From NCBI RefSeq assembly GCF_001905795.1, contig NZ_LIXJ01000003.1:468332-532331 (forward strand): DNA of 64,000 bases, read 5' to 3'. Of the stretch, positions 17,781-25,274 are shown piece after piece (positions within the stretch are counted from its first letter, which is position 1; every line of letters begins with the position of its first letter). Source of the DNA: Streptomyces sp. CB01580 (lineage in GTDB: Bacteria > Actinomycetota > Actinomycetes > Streptomycetales > Streptomycetaceae). Both the position numbers and the translations under genes were made by a program. A model generated the notes under the pieces. The model was not told the origin of the DNA. It worked only from the letters and a program-made list of their open reading frames with translations, and did no database searches.

Positions 17781-17960
17781 ATGTCCCGTTCTCCGTGCCC
17801 CTCCGATTCCACGCGTACCGCCGCCGTGGTGAACAAAGAGATTCGTGACCTGTGGCAGCGTTCGGGCGGCCGACTGTCCCCGGAGGACGAGGAGCAGTAC
17901 CAGCGGCTGCTGGTGGAGTGGGCGGCGGTGACGGGCGGGAGTTCCAGGCCCGCCGCGTGA
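17781..17960 (+). CDS. Small conserved actinobacterial protein, probably leaderless
   Basis: Encodes 59 aa ending in a conserved core NKEIRDLWQRSGGRLSPEDEEQYQRLLVEWAAV, two amphipathic helices. I recognise this core from Streptomyces small hypothetical proteins, but no function is known to me. The ATG at 17781 lies 7 bases after a TAGCCT -10-like box and has no ribosome site, fitting a leaderless mRNA. A GTG at 17829, right before the conserved core, is the alternative start (43 aa). Confidence 0.65.
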   Translation: MSRSPCPSDSTRTAAVVNKEIRDLWQRSGGRLSPEDEEQYQRLLVEWAAVTGGSSRPAA

Positions 17961-18011
17961 CGCAGCCGTGCGCCCCGGCCCGGCCGCGGTGACCGGGTGG
18001 GCGCGTGGTGG

Positions 18012-18392
18012 CTACCGGCCCTCGCCGACGCGCCGGGCCTGACGGTTCGCGCCGTCGAGGACGCTGTCGAGGAGCCCGGGGAACAGCGCATCCAGGTCGT
18101 CGCGGCGCAGCCCGTTCATCTTGGCCGTGCCTCGGTAGAACTGCCGCACGACGCCGCTCTCGCGCAGCACGCGGAAGTGGTGCGTGGACGTGGACTTGGA
18201 CACCGGCAGGTCGATGCGCGAGCAGGGCAGCTCGATCCGTGCGGCAGCCAGTTCACGGACCACGCGCAGCCGCATCGGATCGGCGAGCGCGTGGAGCACT
18301 CCCTCGATCCGGATCTCGTCCCGCGCCGGGTGGTCGAGCACACGGCCACCGGCCGCGGCGCTCACCGCGGGGGCGCTCGCTGGGGTCACCAC
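18012..18392 (-). CDS. ArsR-family winged-helix regulator
   Basis: Encodes 126 aa. The HTH core reads VLHALADPMRLRVVRELAAARIELPCSRIDLPVSKSTSTHHFRVLRESGVVRQFYRGTAK, classical for the family. The metal-type ELCVCDL motif is absent; instead a single Cys is in ELPCSRID, so the signal is probably not a heavy metal in the ArsR sense. GTGGTG starts the frame with GGAAG upstream. Upstream on the same strand is the thioesterase remnant. Confidence 0.85.
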   Translation of the reverse strand: MVTPASAPAVSAAAGGRVLDHPARDEIRIEGVLHALADPMRLRVVRELAAARIELPCSRIDLPVSKSTSTHHFRVLRESGVVRQFYRGTAKMNGLRRDDLDALFPGLLDSVLDGANRQARRVGEGR

Positions 18393-18508
18393 GACGTCAC
18401 TTCCTGGCTCCTTGGTCCGGGTCAGCCATGATACGAGACCCGTCGTAGTTCGACGTTCCACGTACGAACGGCTCCGGCCGGGCGCCACGACGGGTGCCGG
18501 GCTCGGCG

Positions 18509-18924
18509 TCACCGCCGAGCAGGTCCGGCCCGTCGGCGAGCGAGGCGAGGTGTCCGGCCGGGATCGGCGATCGGCCCGCGGGTGGTCGGATCGGGCATCC
18601 CCGCCACGCCGGTGATCCGCGCCGCGACCGTGCCGTCCTCCTCGACGACCTCCTGCACGACCTCGAACGTCTTGCCCTCGCCGTACACGAACCGGCAGGT
18701 CACGCGCACGCGATCGCCGCCGCGGAGCTCCCGCAGGCGACTCGCCCTCGTTTCGAGGGCCACCGGTCCGACGCCGCCGACCAGCGACTTGTCCCGCGGG
18801 AGGCCTGCCGCGCCAGGGAGTTCCCACCGCGCGTGCTCGGCGTACTGCGGCTGGACGGCCTGGTTCGGACAACCCTGGAGGCGAGCTCGTAACCCCGCAC
18901 GGTCACATCCACGGAAAAAGTCAT
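18509..18924 (-). pseudogene. Frameshifted acyl-CoA thioesterase (hotdog fold) remnant
   Basis: The frame opens MTFSVDVTVRGYEL and then loses its register: one base is missing just after GAGCTCG (about 18884), and the homologous sequence continues in the next frame as QAVQPQYAEHARWEL, LPRDKSLVGGVGPVALET, LRELRGGDRVRVTCRFVYGEGKTFEVVQEVVEEDGTVAARITG. Intact relatives read GHLNQAVYLQYAEHARWE at the break; here the active-site region has become GCPNQAVQPQ, so key residues are also lost. The C-terminus is degenerate too. Two kinds of damage argue for true decay rather than a reading error. Confidence 0.8.
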
Positions 18925-19031
18925 GGCGCCCCCGCGCCATTCGGTGTTCGATCGTCCCTCACGCCCCCGCACCCACCCCGCGCCCTTCACAACGTCCGAC
19001 GCCCCCTCCCAACGTCCGGGAGAGAATCCTC

Positions 19032-19667
19032 ATGACGGCATCGTCACCCACGACTCCCCCGCGCCTGGTTCCACTGCTGGAGCAGTTCGACTTCGCACGG
19101 GGGCGACTCGTCGACCGCCTGGCCGGCCCCTGTGTGGACAGCGGGAACGGCACGGCCGTCGCGGTCGAGCCGATGACCGACGAGGAATACCTCTGGGAGC
19201 CGGTGCCGGGCTGCTGGTCGTTGCGCCGCCGCTCGGACGGACCGGGGCCGACGGCCACCCTCCTGGCCGGCGCGGGCGAGTGGGGACGCGACTCCGCGGA
19301 CTTCCCGCATCCCTCTCCGCCGCCCTTCACCACTCTGGCCTGGCGGCTGAGCCACCTCGGCGAGATGCTGACGCTGCGCGCCGACCACACGAACGGCACC
19401 CATACCCTGGCCCGGGACGACTACCGGATCGTGGCGGACGCCGCCACCGCGATCACCGATCTCGACTCCGCCGCCACGGCCTGGCGGGAGGCGCTGCTCG
19501 GCGCCGACGACGCGGCGCTGGACACGGTGGGGCACAGCACGTACCCGTACGGCAGCGATCCGGAGGACCCGTTCCTGGAGACCGTCTGGTGGGTCAATCA
19601 GGAACTCCTGCACCACGGGGCCGAGATCGCGCTGCTGCGCGACCTCTACCGCGCCCGGCGGCACTGA
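19032..19667 (+). CDS. DinB superfamily protein
   Basis: Encodes 211 aa of the DinB/YfiT four-helix bundle. Landmarks are LLEQFDFARGRLVDRLAG, DEEYLWEPVPGCWSLR, TLAWRLSHLGEMLTLRADH and VWWVNQELLHHGAEIALLRDLY. The three His ligands expected in metal-binding members correspond to HLGEM, and the HHGAEI region. Family members include thiol-dependent transferases using mycothiol or bacillithiol. The ATG has GGGAGAG seven bases upstream. Confidence 0.82.
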   Translation: MTASSPTTPPRLVPLLEQFDFARGRLVDRLAGPCVDSGNGTAVAVEPMTDEEYLWEPVPGCWSLRRRSDGPGPTATLLAGAGEWGRDSADFPHPSPPPFTTLAWRLSHLGEMLTLRADHTNGTHTLARDDYRIVADAATAITDLDSAATAWREALLGADDAALDTVGHSTYPYGSDPEDPFLETVWWVNQELLHHGAEIALLRDLYRARRH

Positions 19668-19719
19668 ACCGGATGCGCGCCGCCCGGCCCCGCCGCGGCG
19701 CGGGAACGGCCAGGACGCA

Positions 19720-19732
19720 GGGGCGGCGCCCC
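19720..19732. terminator. Short hairpin between convergent genes
   Basis: GGGGC-GGC-GCCCC lies between the DinB gene and the convergent Old Yellow Enzyme gene. The stem is only five pairs, so activity is doubtful. Confidence 0.3.
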
Positions 19733-19739
19733 GATCCCG

Positions 19740-20837
19740 TCAGACGGCGCGCAAATACTGGTCCGGCACGCGCGGTCCGGCGCCCAGTTCACGGGCCGCG
19801 TGCTGGGCCCACGACGGATTGCGCAGCAGCTCGCGGCCGAGCAGGACGGCATCCGCCCGGCCCTCGGCGACGATCTTCTCGGCCTGGTGCGGCTCGGTGA
19901 TCAGACCGACGGCCGCCACGGGCAGGGAGGTCTCCGCCCGGACACGTTCGGCGAAGGGCACCTGGTATCCGGGACCGGTCTCGATCCGGACGCCCGGCGC
20001 GTTCCCGCCGCTGGAGACGTCCAACAGGTCGACGCCGTAGTCGCGGAGCTCACGGGCGAGCCGCACGGTGTCGTCGACGGTCCAGCCCTCGCGCTCGTCC
20101 TCCTCGTTCTCCGTGAGCCAGTCCGTCGCGGAGATCCGGAAGAGGACGGGCAGGTCGTCCGGCCAGACCTCCCGCACCGCGTCCACGACCTGGAGGGCGA
20201 AGCGCGCACGGTTCTCGAATCCGCCGCCGTACTCGTCCGTGCGGCGGTTGGTGTACGGCGAGAGGAACTGCCCGACGAGGTAGCCGTGGGCTCCGTGCAC
20301 CTCGGCGACCTCGAAGCCCGCGTCGAGTGCGCGGCGGGCGGCCTCGCGGAACCGGTCGACGACATCCCGGATCCCGTCCGCGGTCAGCTCGTGCGGCACT
20401 GGACGGCCCTCGTCGAACGGCAGGGGGCTGGGGGCCACCGGCGTCCAGCCGTGCGCGTCGGGGCCCACGGGACCGCCGCCCAGCCAGGGCGCCGCTGTCG
20501 ACGCCTTGCGCCCAGCATGGGAGAGCTGGATTCCCGGCACCGTTCCGCGCGCCTTGAGGAAGTCCGTGATCCTGCGGAAGGCGTTCACCTGGGCGTCGTT
20601 CCAGATGCCGAGGTCCGCCGGGCTGATCCGGCCCTCGGGAGCGACGGCCGTCGCCTCGGTGAGGACGAGTCCGGTCCCGCCGATGGCACGCGCCGCGAGG
20701 TGCGCGAAGTGCCAGTCGGTCGCGACGCCCGCGTCCGGGCCCGTGGGCTCGGCGCTGTACTGGCACATGGGTGCCATCCACACCCTGTTGGGGATGACGA
20801 GCGATCGCAGGGTGAAGGGCTCGAAGAGGGCGCTCAT
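19740..20837 (-). CDS. NADH:flavin oxidoreductase, YqjM-type Old Yellow Enzyme
   Basis: Encodes 365 aa, an FMN TIM-barrel ene-reductase. The YqjM-class N-terminus is seen in IPNRVWMAPMCQYSA, with Cys and Tyr at the flavin. HAGRKAS, HGAHGYLVGQFLSPYTNRRTDEYGG, LFRISATDW and VSSGGN follow, and the phosphate site VGLITEP / ADAVLLGRELLRNP. It reduces activated C=C bonds of xenobiotics such as enones. The ATG at 20835-20837 has GGAG six bases upstream; a TTG two codons earlier is less likely. A well-formed promoter with overlapping operator lies upstream, suggesting induction. Confidence 0.92.
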   Translation of the reverse strand: MSALFEPFTLRSLVIPNRVWMAPMCQYSAEPTGPDAGVATDWHFAHLAARAIGGTGLVLTEATAVAPEGRISPADLGIWNDAQVNAFRRITDFLKARGTVPGIQLSHAGRKASTAAPWLGGGPVGPDAHGWTPVAPSPLPFDEGRPVPHELTADGIRDVVDRFREAARRALDAGFEVAEVHGAHGYLVGQFLSPYTNRRTDEYGGGFENRARFALQVVDAVREVWPDDLPVLFRISATDWLTENEEDEREGWTVDDTVRLARELRDYGVDLLDVSSGGNAPGVRIETGPGYQVPFAERVRAETSLPVAAVGLITEPHQAEKIVAEGRADAVLLGRELLRNPSWAQHAARELGAGPRVPDQYLRAV

Positions 20838-20890
20838 GCGCAACTCCGTTCCGGTGGGTGTTCCCGGTGGACAGGGGAAGGGCGGCAGCT

Positions 20891-20924
20891 AGTACGATAA
20901 TGGCCGTACTACGATACTCGTCAA
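20891..20924 (-). promoter_or_regulatory. Promoter and overlapping operator for the Old Yellow Enzyme gene
   Basis: On the minus strand TTGACG (20919-20924) and CATTAT (20897-20902) are 16 bp apart. The palindrome AGTACG-ATAATGGC-CGTACT at 20891-20910 covers the -10 box, and TACGATA is repeated on the plus strand at 20893 and 20910. A repressor bound here would block the polymerase. The regulator gene is not next to it. Confidence 0.55.
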
Positions 20925-21075
20925 ATTACGACGGCTCTCGTACGACAACGCGGGCGCACGGCCCATTCCCGCCGGGGACCGACCAGGAACGGCCTCCCGC
21001 GCACCCCGACCGGACCGCCCCCTGTTCGTCGACGGAGCGGGGCCGCCGCCCCGCCCGTCCCGGCCGACGCGACGG

Positions 21076-21456
21076 TCAGCCGCGCCGCCGGAGCACGATG
21101 GCGGCGTCCGCGTCGTACCCCTGGGTCCAACTGCGCCCGGCGTCCGACGTCCAGGTGACGTGGACGGTCTCCCCGGCGGCCCTGACGGCCTCCACCGTCA
21201 TGACCCGGTCGCCGTCCCTCACGTCCCCCCGGCGCAGCTCCCGCGCGCGGACGGCCACGGGTTCCGACGCTGCCGCGGCCTCGGCCCGGTCCGCCGCGAG
21301 GACGAGGGCCGCCGCCAGTTCCCGGGCGCGGGCGGGGGTGCAGACCAGGGACAGCTCCCCCGACGGCGCCGCGGCACGGATGCCGACCCCCGTCCCGGCC
21401 GGGGCCACCTCCAGGGTCGCGACGCGCCCCTCACGGTCCTCGACACCACTCGTCAT
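21076..21456 (-). CDS. Conserved hypothetical protein
   Basis: Encodes 126 aa. No domain was recognised. It has an N-terminal beta-rich half (VATLEVAPAGTGVGIRAAAPSGELSLVCTP), an Ala-rich helix (ARELAAALVLAADRAEAAA) and a C-terminal half with RGDVRDGDRVMTVEAV and VHVTWTSDAGRSWTQGYDADAAIVL that looks like a small beta-barrel. There is no signal peptide. The ATG at 21456 has AGGAG nine bases upstream. It is divergent from the GNAT gene that follows. Confidence 0.65.
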   Translation of the reverse strand: MTSGVEDREGRVATLEVAPAGTGVGIRAAAPSGELSLVCTPARARELAAALVLAADRAEAAAASEPVAVRARELRRGDVRDGDRVMTVEAVRAAGETVHVTWTSDAGRSWTQGYDADAAIVLRRRG

Positions 21457-21576
21457 CGCTCCGCACTCCTCCCGCACGACCTGCTCGCCCGTCCCGTGTC
21501 GGGCGAACCTTCCCGCCGGTCCGCCCGTAGAGCAATTGCGTTGCCGGCCGGTCCGCGCCCGCATACCGTCCCACAC

Positions 21577-22131
21577 ATGGCAACACCCACTCTGAACACC
21601 GAACGGCTGCTTCTGGAGCCGTACTCCCCCGCCGACGAAGAGGCCTTCGTCGGGCTCTTCCAGGACACCCGGGTCTCCCGATGGATGGGCGACGGGACGA
21701 AATCCGAGGCCGAGGACCGCGCCATGTTCCAGCGCGTCTTCAGCAAGGTGTACGCGCAGGAGCTCTTCGACGTATGGGCGGTGCGGCACGACGGCCGCCT
21801 GATAGGACACGCGGAGATCAAGCCGACCGAGGAGGTGTCCGGTCACGAGCTCGTGTACGCCCTGGAGCCGGGCGCGTGGGGACGCGGTTTCGGCACCGAG
21901 ATCGCCCGGGCGCTGATCGCGTACGGGCACGATGCCCTCGGGCTCACCGAGGTGCATGCCACGGTGGCCGCCGAGAACACCGCGTCCCTGGTGCTGCTGG
22001 ACCGGCTCGGGTTCCGGTACGTCCGGGACATCACGGAGGACGACGGCAGCACGACCCGGGTGCTGGCCCGGTCCGCCGCCGCGGACACCGCCGACGAGGC
22101 GCCGCAAGCGGCGTCCGGTCAGCCGCTGTAG
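21577..22131 (+). CDS. GNAT family N-acetyltransferase (RimJ-like)
   Basis: Encodes 184 aa. The N-terminus LNTERLLLEPYSPADEEAFVGLF, then GHAEIKP, LEPGAWGRGFGTEIARALIAYGHDALGL and AAENTASLVLLDRLGFRYVRD follow the Rim/ribosomal-protein acetyltransferase pattern, with the acetyl-CoA loop at GRGFGTE. The acceptor is unknown. There is no ribosome site; CATACC lies 12 bases before the ATG, so a leaderless transcript is possible. Its last 13 bp overlap the 3' end of the convergent cupin gene. Confidence 0.83.
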   Translation: MATPTLNTERLLLEPYSPADEEAFVGLFQDTRVSRWMGDGTKSEAEDRAMFQRVFSKVYAQELFDVWAVRHDGRLIGHAEIKPTEEVSGHELVYALEPGAWGRGFGTEIARALIAYGHDALGLTEVHATVAAENTASLVLLDRLGFRYVRDITEDDGSTTRVLARSAAADTADEAPQAASGQPL

Positions 22132-22835
22132 ACGTCCAGTCGGCCGCACATACCGAACCTGCCGTGGGCAATGGGCCGTTCGGCGTGCACGGCGGCGGCG
22201 GCGAGATGTCCGCCGTCGCCACGCGCCAGGGCGTCGAGCCGGTCACCGGTCGCCGCCGCGGCGGCCGCGGCCCCCTCGCGCCAGCGCCGCCGCCACTCCC
22301 CGGCCATCGGCCGCACGAGCGCGGCGGCGGCCCGGTGGAAGGCGGCGAGGGGACCGGGGTCACCGGCCTCGGTGGCCCGGCGCAGCGCCAGGAAGCCCTC
22401 GACGGCGAGGTCCCGGCGGGCGAACGCGGCCCGCTCCCGCTGCGCTTCGGACCCTTCGACGGGAAGTGCGGCCGCCGATCGGTAGCGAGCGGGGTCCGCC
22501 AGGTGGTGGGGCGGCAGGGTGAGGACGGCGTCCCCCGCCTCGGGCAGTCCGCCGTTCTCCATGAGGACGACGACCCTCAGCTCGTCCTCGTCGACGATGC
22601 GATGGATCGTGCCCGGCGTGAACCGGACCAGGGCGCCCGGAGCCAGCGGCGTCTGCCGGAAGCCCGAGGTGGTGAGCGTCTGCACCGATCCCGTGCCCCC
22701 GACCACCACGTACGCCTCCGTGCAGGCCAGATGGAGATGGGGCGTCCCGCCGCGCAGCCCGTCGATGGCGGGACGATCGTAGACCCGCAGATGAGAGACG
22801 GCGACGGCGCCGGGAAGCCCTTCGAAGGTCGACAC
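22119..22835 (-). CDS. Cupin-domain protein with helical C-terminal domain
   Basis: Encodes 238 aa. The first half is a cupin barrel: PHLHLACTEAYVVVGGTGSVQTL corresponds to motif 1 (its His and Glu are candidate metal ligands) and APGALVRFTPGTIHRIV to motif 2. The second half is Ala/Arg-rich and helical and is not a domain I know. The GTG start has AAGGAG five bases upstream. Sugar-related control is suggested by a LacI-type palindrome about 36 bp upstream of the start. Enzyme or binding function cannot be assigned. Confidence 0.75.
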   Translation of the reverse strand: MSTFEGLPGAVAVSHLRVYDRPAIDGLRGGTPHLHLACTEAYVVVGGTGSVQTLTTSGFRQTPLAPGALVRFTPGTIHRIVDEDELRVVVLMENGGLPEAGDAVLTLPPHHLADPARYRSAAALPVEGSEAQRERAAFARRDLAVEGFLALRRATEAGDPGPLAAFHRAAAALVRPMAGEWRRRWREGAAAAAAATGDRLDALARGDGGHLAAAAVHAERPIAHGRFGMCGRLDVYSG

Positions 22836-22870
22836 GCGTACTCCTTTTCGGTGTGTCGGTCGCAGCGCTG

Positions 22871-22884
22871 GGAAAGCGCTTTCC
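22871..22884. promoter_or_regulatory. LacI-type operator palindrome
   Basis: GGAAAGC-GCTTTCC is a perfect 14-bp palindrome with the central CG that LacI-family regulators prefer. It lies between the divergent cupin (minus) and BNR-propeller (plus) genes, closer to the cupin gene. A TACGGT box on the minus strand lies just upstream, which would put the operator at the cupin transcription start. Confidence 0.55.
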
Positions 22885-23020
22885 GCATGTCCCGCACCGT
22901 AGCGGCACCGGCCGGGAAGCGACAGGGGCGGATCGCCGGGAATCGCCCTGCGGGGTTGCGCCGGGGACGAGGTGCAGACTTGCGCGTATCCGGCAAAACG
23001 GCGTTTCGGGAGGTTCGGTC

Positions 23021-24109
23021 ATGGCCGACGTACTGCTCACCGTGGGCACCCGCAAGGGACTCTTCATCGGCCGCGGGCGCGGTGGCGCGTGGGAGTTCGA
23101 CGGTCCGCATTTCAACGCCCAGGCGATCTCCTCGATCGCGATCGACACGCGCGGCCGGGTGCCCCGGCTGCTGGTCGGCGGGGACAGCGCGCACTGGGGT
23201 CCGTCCGTCTTCCACTCCGACGACCTGGGCCGCAGCTGGATCGAACCCGAGCAACCGGCCGTGAAATTCCCGCAGTTCACCGGCACCTCACTGGAGCGGG
23301 TCTGGCAGCTGCAGCCGGCGGGGGCCGAGGCGCCGGACGTCGTGTACGCGGGGACGGAGCCGGCCGCACTCTTCCGTTCCCGGGACGGCGGGGTGTCCTT
23401 CGAACTGATCCGCCCACTGTGGGAGCATCCGACGCGCTCCGCGTGGGTGCCGGGCGGGGGCGGCGAGGGGCTGCACACCGTGCTCACGGATCCGAGGGAC
23501 GCCGGGGCCGTGACGGTCGCGGTGTCCGCGGCCGGGGTCTTCCGCACCGGGGACGGCGGGGCGAGCTGGGCCCCGGCCAACAAGGGGGTGTCGGCGTCCT
23601 TCCTCCCCGGGCCGGATCCGGTGTTCGGGCAGTGCGTGCACAAGGTCGCCCGGGACGCGGTCGATCTCGACCGGCTCTATCTCCAGAACCACTGGGGCGT
23701 GTTCCGGAGCGACGACTCCGGGGACCGCTGGACGGACATCGGCGGCTCCCTGCCCTCCGACTTCGGTTTCGCCATGGCGGCGCACCCGCATCGTGCGGAC
23801 ACCGCCTACGTCTTCCCGATCAGCGCCGACGTCGACCGGGTGCCGGCCGAGCACCGTTGCCGGGTGTTCCGCACCGGGGACGCGGGCGGAACCTGGGAGC
23901 CGCTGTCGGCGGGGCTGCCCGAGGAGGCGCACTACGGCACGGTGCTGCGCGACGCGCTCTGCACCGACGACGCCGACCCGGCCGGGGTGTACTTCGGCAA
24001 CCGCAACGGCGAGGTGTACGCGAGCGCGGACGACGGGGACAGCTGGCGGCAGCTCGCCTCCCACCTGCCGGACGTGCTCTGCGTCCGGGCGGCGGTGGTC
24101 GGCCCGTGA
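23021..24109 (+). CDS. BNR/sialidase-like beta-propeller protein
   Basis: Encodes 362 aa with repeated Asp-box motifs: SDDLGRSW, RSRDGGVSF, RTGDGGASW, RSDDSGDRW, RTGDAGGTW, SADDGDSW, each on a propeller blade. It begins MADVLLTVGTRKGLFIGR, with no signal peptide, so it is cytosolic, unlike secreted sialidases. The catalytic Arg triad of sialidases is not evident. Related proteins are annotated as exo-alpha-sialidase or WD40/YVTN; the role is unknown. GGGAGG lies seven bases before the ATG. Confidence 0.8.
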   Translation: MADVLLTVGTRKGLFIGRGRGGAWEFDGPHFNAQAISSIAIDTRGRVPRLLVGGDSAHWGPSVFHSDDLGRSWIEPEQPAVKFPQFTGTSLERVWQLQPAGAEAPDVVYAGTEPAALFRSRDGGVSFELIRPLWEHPTRSAWVPGGGGEGLHTVLTDPRDAGAVTVAVSAAGVFRTGDGGASWAPANKGVSASFLPGPDPVFGQCVHKVARDAVDLDRLYLQNHWGVFRSDDSGDRWTDIGGSLPSDFGFAMAAHPHRADTAYVFPISADVDRVPAEHRCRVFRTGDAGGTWEPLSAGLPEEAHYGTVLRDALCTDDADPAGVYFGNRNGEVYASADDGDSWRQLASHLPDVLCVRAAVVGP

Positions 24110-24210
24110 CGGCCGCCGGAGGGAGCCGGCCGCCCGCGGTGACGCGCGGTTCTCACCGGGAGGGCCAAACGCTCGCCGGGGTCGTGCGCAACGCCCGTCG
24201 GCGCCGGGAG

Positions 24211-24241
24211 GCCCGCCGCCGGAAGAGCTCCGACGGCGGGC
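24211..24241. terminator. Bidirectional hairpin terminator
   Basis: GCCCGCCG (24211-24218) pairs with CGGCGGGC (24234-24241), with an inner CGGA/TCCG stem, between the convergent propeller and ung genes. Confidence 0.65.
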
Positions 24242-24247
24242 GTCCGG

Positions 24248-24925
24248 TCACGGCAGTTGCCAGTCCACCGGCTGGGCACCCTGGCGGAGCAGCAGCTCGT
24301 TGGTGCGGCTGAAGGGGCGCGATCCGAAGAAGCCGCGGTCCGCGGACATGGGCGAGGGGTGCGCGGACTCGATCGCCGGGAAGTCGCCGAGGGACGGCCG
24401 CAGATTGCGGGCGTCGCGCCCCCACAGCACGGACACCAGGGGCTTGCCGCGGGCGGCAAGGGCACGGATGGCCTGCTCGGTCACTTCCTCCCAGCCCTTG
24501 CCGCGGTGCGCGGCCGGCTTGCGGGGCGCCGTGGTGAGTGCCCTGTTCAGCAGCAGCACGCCCTGACGCGTCCAGGGCGTGAGGTCGCCGTTGGACGGGC
24601 GCGCCAGTCCCAGGTCCGTGTGGAGTTCCCGGAAGATGTTCTCCAGGCTGCCGGGCAGTTGGCGGACCTCGGGGGCCACCGAGAAGCTCAGCCCCATGGC
24701 CATTCCCGGTGTGGGGTAGGGGTCCTGACCGACGATCAGGACCCGTACCTCGTCGAAGGGCTGCTGGAAGGCGCGCAGGACGTTCGCGCCGGCGGGCAGA
24801 TAGGTGCGACCGGCCGCGATCTCCGCACGGAGGAAATCACCCATCGCGGCGATGCGTCCGGCCACGGGGGCCAGGGCCTCGGCCCAGCCGGGCTCGACTA
24901 CTTCATTCAAGGGTCGTGGTGCCAC
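24248..24925 (-). CDS. ung: Uracil-DNA glycosylase
   Basis: Encodes 225 aa, standard family-1 UDG length. It removes uracil from DNA in base-excision repair. The water-activating loop is [22 protein letters not shown] (Asp68), the Gly-Ser loop is PGSLENIF, the uracil-recognition Asn is in LLLNRALTT, and the leucine loop is [18 protein letters not shown] with the catalytic His. The start is GTG at 24923-24925. The ribosome site is weak (GAGTGA). It is a single-gene unit, convergent with the propeller gene. Confidence 0.95.
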   Translation of the reverse strand: MAPRPLNEVVEPGWAEALAPVAGRIAAMGDFLRAEIAAGRTYLPAGANVLRAFQQPFDEVRVLIVGQDPYPTPGMAMGLSFSVAPEVRQLPGSLENIFRELHTDLGLARPSNGDLTPWTRQGVLLLNRALTTAPRKPAAHRGKGWEEVTEQAIRALAARGKPLVSVLWGRDARNLRPSLGDFPAIESAHPSPMSADRGFFGSRPFSRTNELLLRQGAQPVDWQLP

Positions 24926-25274
24926 GGAACATCACTCTACCGGCGTAGCCGACACTCCCCCGCTCCCTGTCGACAGCTCCGACCTCCGGACTCCCGTTCC
25001 CGGTCTCCCGCCTCCCGGCTCCCGGCTCCGGGTTCACCGGCTCCGCATTCCCCTTCCTCGGGGCTTCCGCCCCTCCCTCCTGTCGAACTCCCGGCCCCAC
25101 CGCCCGGCACGGGGAGATCCGCCGTACAACCGGTTCCGCCTCGGGCGACCCGCGACGGTCGGGATAGGCTGCCGCCGTCATTCCTCGTTCCTCCTCGCAC
25201 TGGAGCCGGTCCATGAGGTCACACAGGCGTCCGCCGGTGAGCGGCGATGCGCGTCACACCCCGTGGAGGCGATC
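24926..25274. other. Intergenic region with CTCCCG-type simple repeats
   Basis: Lies between the divergent ung and BadF-type kinase genes. From about 24998 to 25042 the plus strand carries imperfect copies of CTCCCG/CTCCGG. No open frame with a ribosome site and no clear operator was found; promoters for both genes must lie here. Confidence 0.5.

Noticed and set aside
24998..25042. CTCCCG repeats as a CRISPR array
   Set aside because: The units are only six bases, imperfect and without spacers.
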